A DNA stretch of 64,000 bases, taken from positions 166,531 through 230,530 of the forward strand of contig CAZCUF010000005.1 of the NCBI GenBank assembly GCA_964502095.1. Reading direction: 5' to 3'. The translations under genes and the position numbers were made by a program. How positions within the stretch are numbered: the first letter of the stretch is position 1; each line of letters starts with the position of its first letter. Shown here in pieces: positions 60,439 to 64,000 of this stretch. This DNA comes from JACPVF01 sp964502095. GTDB lineage: Bacteria > Chloroflexota > Anaerolineae > Anaerolineales > Villigracilaceae. The notes under the pieces are model-generated. The model made no database searches. It was not told the DNA's origin and worked only from the letters and a program-made list of their open reading frames with translations.

Positions 60439-61827
60439 ATGTTGCTATTGGCTTTCCTCGCCCTCGTTCCGCGCTTCATCCTCGGCTTTTTGCTCGTGCA
60501 GTGGATTTGGAAATCCTCGGACGTCAAAGATTTAATCGTCAAAGCTTTCCTGGCAGGTCCGGTGGGAATCGGCGTTTCATCGCTCCTCAGCTTTCTATGG
60601 ATTTGGGCCAAACTTGACCTGCATATGTACGCGCTCATCGAAACGGCTGTGATCGTTCTTCTGCTGTTTTATGCCCTTTGGAAACATAAGTTGTCCATCC
60701 TTGAAGTTTTCAAAAGGACGAGGCCCTCCTTCAAAAAAACCAACATGGTTTGGATCATCTTGTTCGGAGCCGCACTGCTTATCTTCCTCGGTGAGTTTTG
60801 GCTCTATGCGGTTCAAAATCCACACGGGAGATGGGATGCCTGGTCGAACTGGAACGTGGTGGCGAGGTTCGTCTACCGCGGCGGCCCGCATTGGACCGGC
60901 ACCTTTTTACGAATTTACGATCATCCCGATTATCCGTTTTTACTGGCGACGGCCAATGCAACCACCTGGGAGTTATTACCCAAAGAAACAGATCGCGGTC
61001 CGATGACTTTGGCATTCGTGTTCACTATTTGCGTGGCCGGTTTATTGTTCAGCTTCATCAATGCCTTGCGCGACTCAAAAACAGCCGCTCTTGCGACCAT
61101 TGTTATGATGACTCAGCCAATAGTCGCTTACAACGGTATGACTCAGTTCTCGGATCTGCCAGAATCCTATTATTTCCTGGCGTCTGCTGGCCTCATATTG
61201 ATCTATCTTTTCAAACGCGAAAAGGCCATCCCGATTCTCGCGGGACTGGTAACAGGCCTCGGTATGTGGACGAAGAACGAAGGCCTGACGTTTGCCGCCA
61301 TTACCGCAGCCGCCTGGATATTGATCGGCTGGACGAAAGAAAGATTGGCATTCAGAAATTTTCTACTCGGCATCGCGGTTCCTTTTTTGGTCGTTCTATC
61401 GTTCAAGATTTTCTTGGCGCCCGGCAACGATCTGGTGACGAATCGACAGAATCTTATTAAGCTGATCGAAGATGTCAGCCGTTATGAATTTATCGTACGG
61501 AAAACAAGCGTGGCTTTGTGGAAGGTGGGAGGCGGCCCAATCAGCATTATCGCCATTCTCCTTATTTACGCGCTTCTGGTCGGGAAAACCAGGCTCCCGG
61601 TCGAAGGCCTGGCCTATGCGCTGGGCGTTGTGCTGGCGCAATTGCTGATATACTTTTTTGCGTATGTGATCTCGCCTTATGATTTGGACTGGCATATTCG
61701 TACTTCGATCAATCGCTTATACTTGCACGTATTCCCTATTGCAATTCTCATCCTTTTCTTATGGCTTAAATCGCCCAACGAATTAATTGCCAAAACGGAC
61801 GAACACTCATATGCTCCTCGCCATTGA
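60439..61827 (+). CDS. Large GT-C-like membrane protein, cassette copy 2
   Basis: 462 residues, paralogue of the protein at 58625 with the same landmarks: Asp133 in GRWDAWSNWNVVARF, DHPDYPFLLA, QFSDLPESYYFLAS, MWTKNEGLTF, ISPYDLDWHIRTSINRLYLH. The DxW...N and YDLxWHIRTS motifs are the best conserved and likely functional. It overlaps coaX by 17 bases. Predicted to act on a lipid-linked or surface glycan; no direct evidence for the sugar. Confidence 0.7.
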   Translation: MLLLAFLALVPRFILGFLLVQWIWKSSDVKDLIVKAFLAGPVGIGVSSLLSFLWIWAKLDLHMYALIETAVIVLLLFYALWKHKLSILEVFKRTRPSFKKTNMVWIILFGAALLIFLGEFWLYAVQNPHGRWDAWSNWNVVARFVYRGGPHWTGTFLRIYDHPDYPFLLATANATTWELLPKETDRGPMTLAFVFTICVAGLLFSFINALRDSKTAALATIVMMTQPIVAYNGMTQFSDLPESYYFLASAGLILIYLFKREKAIPILAGLVTGLGMWTKNEGLTFAAITAAAWILIGWTKERLAFRNFLLGIAVPFLVVLSFKIFLAPGNDLVTNRQNLIKLIEDVSRYEFIVRKTSVALWKVGGGPISIIAILLIYALLVGKTRLPVEGLAYALGVVLAQLLIYFFAYVISPYDLDWHIRTSINRLYLHVFPIAILILFLWLKSPNELIAKTDEHSYAPRH

Positions 61828-62575
61828 TCTCGGTAATACTAATTTAACCATCGGACTCTACGAAGGTGAGACGTTATCCGCGCATTGGAGGCTCGCCACC
61901 GATCACGCGCGCATGCCGGACGAATATGGTTTGCAACTGCTCGGCCTGCTCCAAAATGCGGGGTGTGCTCCCGCCGATTTAAGCGGCGTCAGTCTTTCGT
62001 CAGTGGTTCCGCAACTGACCAGCCGCATCGTTCAGGCTTGTAACGAATATCTAAAGCAATCGCCTTTCATTGTAGATGCCGGTGTAAAAACAGGCATCCG
62101 CATCCGCTACGAGGACCCGAAAGCGGTTGGCGCGGATCGTGTGGCGGATGCAGTGGCGGTGATGCGCTTGTATGGCGGCCCGGCTTGCGTGATCGATTTT
62201 GGCACCGCCACCACATTCAATGCGCTCACCAAAGACGGCGAATATCTCGGCGGCGCGATCACTGCAGGGATCAACCTCGCCGCCGAAGCGCTTTTCACGC
62301 ATACCGCCAAATTGGCGCGTATCGATCTTCAACGTCCGCCCTCCGTCATTGGCCGCAACACTGTCCATGCCATGCAGTCGGGACTCCTGTTTGGATATGT
62401 GAGCATGACCGAGGGCATGGTAGCCCGTTTTCGGTCCGAACTGGGAAGCGACATGAAAGTCATCGCTACGGGCGGGTTGGCCGAAATTGTCGCCAAAGAA
62501 ACAGACGTGATCCAAATCGTCGCGCCCTGGCTTACGCTCGACGGCCTGCGTATTCTCTGGCAACTCAATCATTAG
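61811..62575 (+). CDS. coaX: Type III pantothenate kinase
   Basis: 254 residues, ASKHA-fold kinase for the first step of CoA synthesis. Motifs: phosphate loop DLGNTNLTIG at the start, GADRVADAVAV, DFGTATTFNAL and ATGGLAEIV. ATG 61811 gives the family start MLLAIDLGNTN; a TTG at 61787 would add eight residues inside the preceding gene. Weak RBS (GGACG). Followed after one base by a lipoprotein gene. Confidence 0.93.
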   Translation: MLLAIDLGNTNLTIGLYEGETLSAHWRLATDHARMPDEYGLQLLGLLQNAGCAPADLSGVSLSSVVPQLTSRIVQACNEYLKQSPFIVDAGVKTGIRIRYEDPKAVGADRVADAVAVMRLYGGPACVIDFGTATTFNALTKDGEYLGGAITAGINLAAEALFTHTAKLARIDLQRPPSVIGRNTVHAMQSGLLFGYVSMTEGMVARFRSELGSDMKVIATGGLAEIVAKETDVIQIVAPWLTLDGLRILWQLNH

Positions 62576-62576
62576 A

Positions 62577-63551
62577 ATGAAAAAAATTTTAGCCCTGCTG
62601 TTAGGGGTTTCTATTTTGCTGGCTGGATGTAACGGATTCGCGCCCGCCGCGACTCTAACTGCATCGGAGACTGCCACGCCTCCTCCTCCGACTTCAACTG
62701 CCACCGTTACTCAGACTTCCACCATCACCCCAACTTTTACCGTTACACCGACTCCCACGCCCACCTGGGTTGTGCAGGGACCGGGCAGTGTGCAGGTTCC
62801 CATTTTGATGTATCACCACATCGCGGTCTCGCCCATCGGAAGCCGGTATTACGTGCCGCCCGATCGCTTTGAAGATGAACTAAAGCTTTTACACAATTGG
62901 GGTTACACAACCATCACAACCAGCATGTTGGTACGTGCGATCACGCAGGGCGCGTCTCTGCCGCCCCGGCCGATCATTTTGACCTTCGATGACAGTAACG
63001 AAGATAATTACACCAATGCCTTTCCCATTATGAAGAAGTACGGTTTCACTGGCGTGCTTTATGTTGTGGTGGAATATATCAATACGGCTAATTATCTAAC
63101 CGTCGACCAAATCAAAGAGATGGCCGCGGCCGGCTGGGAGGTGGGCAGTCACACTGAAACGCATCCCAACTTAATGAACTCGTCCAGCGTTCGCTATGAG
63201 ATCGTCCAATCCAAGATCGACCTGGAGAAAATGTTGGGCGTTCCCATTTTGACGTTTGCCTATCCGTTCGGCGATGTAGGCAATACGGCCGTGAGCTACA
63301 TTCATTTCGCGAACTATATTGCCGCCATGGGCGCCACCGGCTTCACTGCCGATCAGGGACCGGGCAATCTATTTGTTCTTCAGCGCTGTGAAATCAAAGG
63401 ATGGGATGATGCCCGGAGTATTACGCGTTTCCTTCCCTGGCAGGGCGATCCCTCCTTTTTGCCCACCTTTACTCCCGTGCCAAATGCAAGCGCCTCGCGT
63501 ACACCGACCCCTGCGCACACTCAATATCCCACAAATACCAATCGGCCATAA
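62577..63551 (+). CDS. Polysaccharide deacetylase lipoprotein
   Basis: 324 residues. Lipobox LLAGC (Cys18), Thr/Pro-rich stalk to about residue 62, then a NodB-type domain: PILMYHHI, ILTFDDSNEDNY (catalytic Asp and metal Asp), SHTETHPNL (metal histidines) and AYPFGD. It would remove N- or O-acetyl groups from a cell-wall or exported polysaccharide. C-terminal tail is again Thr/Pro-rich. It starts one base after the coaX stop and is the last gene of the long plus-strand series. Confidence 0.9.
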   Translation: MKKILALLLGVSILLAGCNGFAPAATLTASETATPPPPTSTATVTQTSTITPTFTVTPTPTPTWVVQGPGSVQVPILMYHHIAVSPIGSRYYVPPDRFEDELKLLHNWGYTTITTSMLVRAITQGASLPPRPIILTFDDSNEDNYTNAFPIMKKYGFTGVLYVVVEYINTANYLTVDQIKEMAAAGWEVGSHTETHPNLMNSSSVRYEIVQSKIDLEKMLGVPILTFAYPFGDVGNTAVSYIHFANYIAAMGATGFTADQGPGNLFVLQRCEIKGWDDARSITRFLPWQGDPSFLPTFTPVPNASASRTPTPAHTQYPTNTNRP

Positions 63552-63567
63552 TAAGAGACCCGCCGGG

Positions 63568-63891
63568 TTAAATGTGCGGCGTCAGCTTGTCGACCAATTT
63601 ATTCCTGGGTTGAAAGCCGCTGATGCGTGCTTTTATTTCGCCGTTCTTAAACAATATCAGTGTTGGGATTCCCAAAACGCTGTACCTCATCATGATGTCC
63701 GGATTTTGATCCGCATCCAACCTGGCGACCTTGACCCTGCCCTCCCAGTCCCGGGCCAGTTGTTCGACGATCGGATCGAGCATTTTACAAGGCTGGCACC
63801 ACACGGCGGTAAAATCCACGAGCACGGGCTTAACCGAATCTAATACTTCGTTTTGGAAATTGGTCTCGTTTACAGAAATTGGTTCAGCCAT
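63568..63891 (-). CDS. Thioredoxin
   Basis: 107 residues, redox motif WCQPC in VDFTAVWCQPCKMLDPIVEQLA; cis-Pro in GIPTLILFKNG. Proline/Gln in the loop (WCQPC rather than WCGPC) will alter the redox potential somewhat. Start ATG 63891 follows GGAG; an earlier in-frame ATG (63903) carries the ribosome site itself. TACAAT on minus at 63913-63908 is a possible -10. It converges on the deacetylase gene with 16 bases between. Confidence 0.92.
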   Translation of the reverse strand: MAEPISVNETNFQNEVLDSVKPVLVDFTAVWCQPCKMLDPIVEQLARDWEGRVKVARLDADQNPDIMMRYSVLGIPTLILFKNGEIKARISGFQPRNKLVDKLTPHI

Positions 63892-64000
63892 ACTTGACTC
63901 CATGTAAATTGTAATCCTTTTCGGAGATATTATCGTGCGGACGTTTGGGAGTGGCTAAAATGGTGAGTGAACGAAGTCAGTAATATGGAAGGAATATTTT

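Noticed and set aside
63904..64000. Possible new gene at the right edge
   Set aside because: Only about 97 bases; no start with a convincing RBS or recognisable product.

Overview
This 64 kb window looks like a chromosomal segment of a member of the Chloroflexota, most likely class Anaerolineae. That is inferred, not proven. The evidence is the family mix and style: an unusually long SecA lacking the usual C-terminal zinc motif, a lysine 2,3-aminomutase, lipoproteins with Thr/Pro-rich stalks and NBR1-type Ig-like domains, several GT-C membrane glycosyltransferases, and moderately high GC. There is no phage, transposase, CRISPR array or rRNA. Gene content is mostly ordinary core metabolism, with unusual regulatory RNAs and repeats.

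Left part (1-20 kb): a truncated glgC; a Mn2+-type (yybP-ykoY) riboswitch with its own promoter and terminator in front of a type IIA P-type ATPase; a palindromic repeat doublet; dnaE and secA divergent from each other; adenosine deaminase; aconitase; an acyltransferase; a 53-codon Flp-type pilin gene; miaB; two tRNA-Ser genes; and a 92-bp tandem array built from the 3' end of the second tRNA-Ser. Agmatinase and a small acetyltransferase follow on the minus strand.

Middle (20-50 kb): kamA with a strong promoter, two stalked lipoproteins, and pheS-pheT behind a T-box leader. Next come two tandem GT-C glycosyltransferases, surE, and three tRNAs, two of them fired from back-to-back promoters. 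A CTP-dependent polyprenol/phytol kinase-like gene and a three-gene SGNH/LmbE/MBOAT cluster (probable acyl transfer and deacylation of a surface glycan) follow. Then a five-PAS diguanylate cyclase, an aromatic amino-acid ammonia-lyase plus a 22-codon remnant of a second copy, a frameshifted PAS-GAF-HD-GYP phosphodiesterase, a zinc-ribbon membrane protein, an HDAC-like deacetylase, a YacP/NYN nuclease, an OsmC protein, a DUF1232 protein and a PQQ-type sugar dehydrogenase lipoprotein.

Right part (50-64 kb): a SAM-I riboswitch with strong promoter and terminator heads a long same-strand series: SnoaL-like protein, metH, a GT-C glycosyltransferase, a homocysteine methyltransferase/MTHF reductase fusion, then a two-gene cassette (small exported protein plus large GT-C-like membrane protein) present twice in tandem, coaX and a polysaccharide deacetylase lipoprotein. 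A thioredoxin gene converges from the right end. Methionine/one-carbon genes are therefore interleaved with cell-surface glycan genes.

Themes that recur: -10 boxes only 6-12 nt upstream of several start codons (candidate leaderless transcripts), three different transcription-terminating riboswitch/T-box leaders, and small palindromic elements sitting between genes, inside a riboswitch helix and even in frame inside metH.
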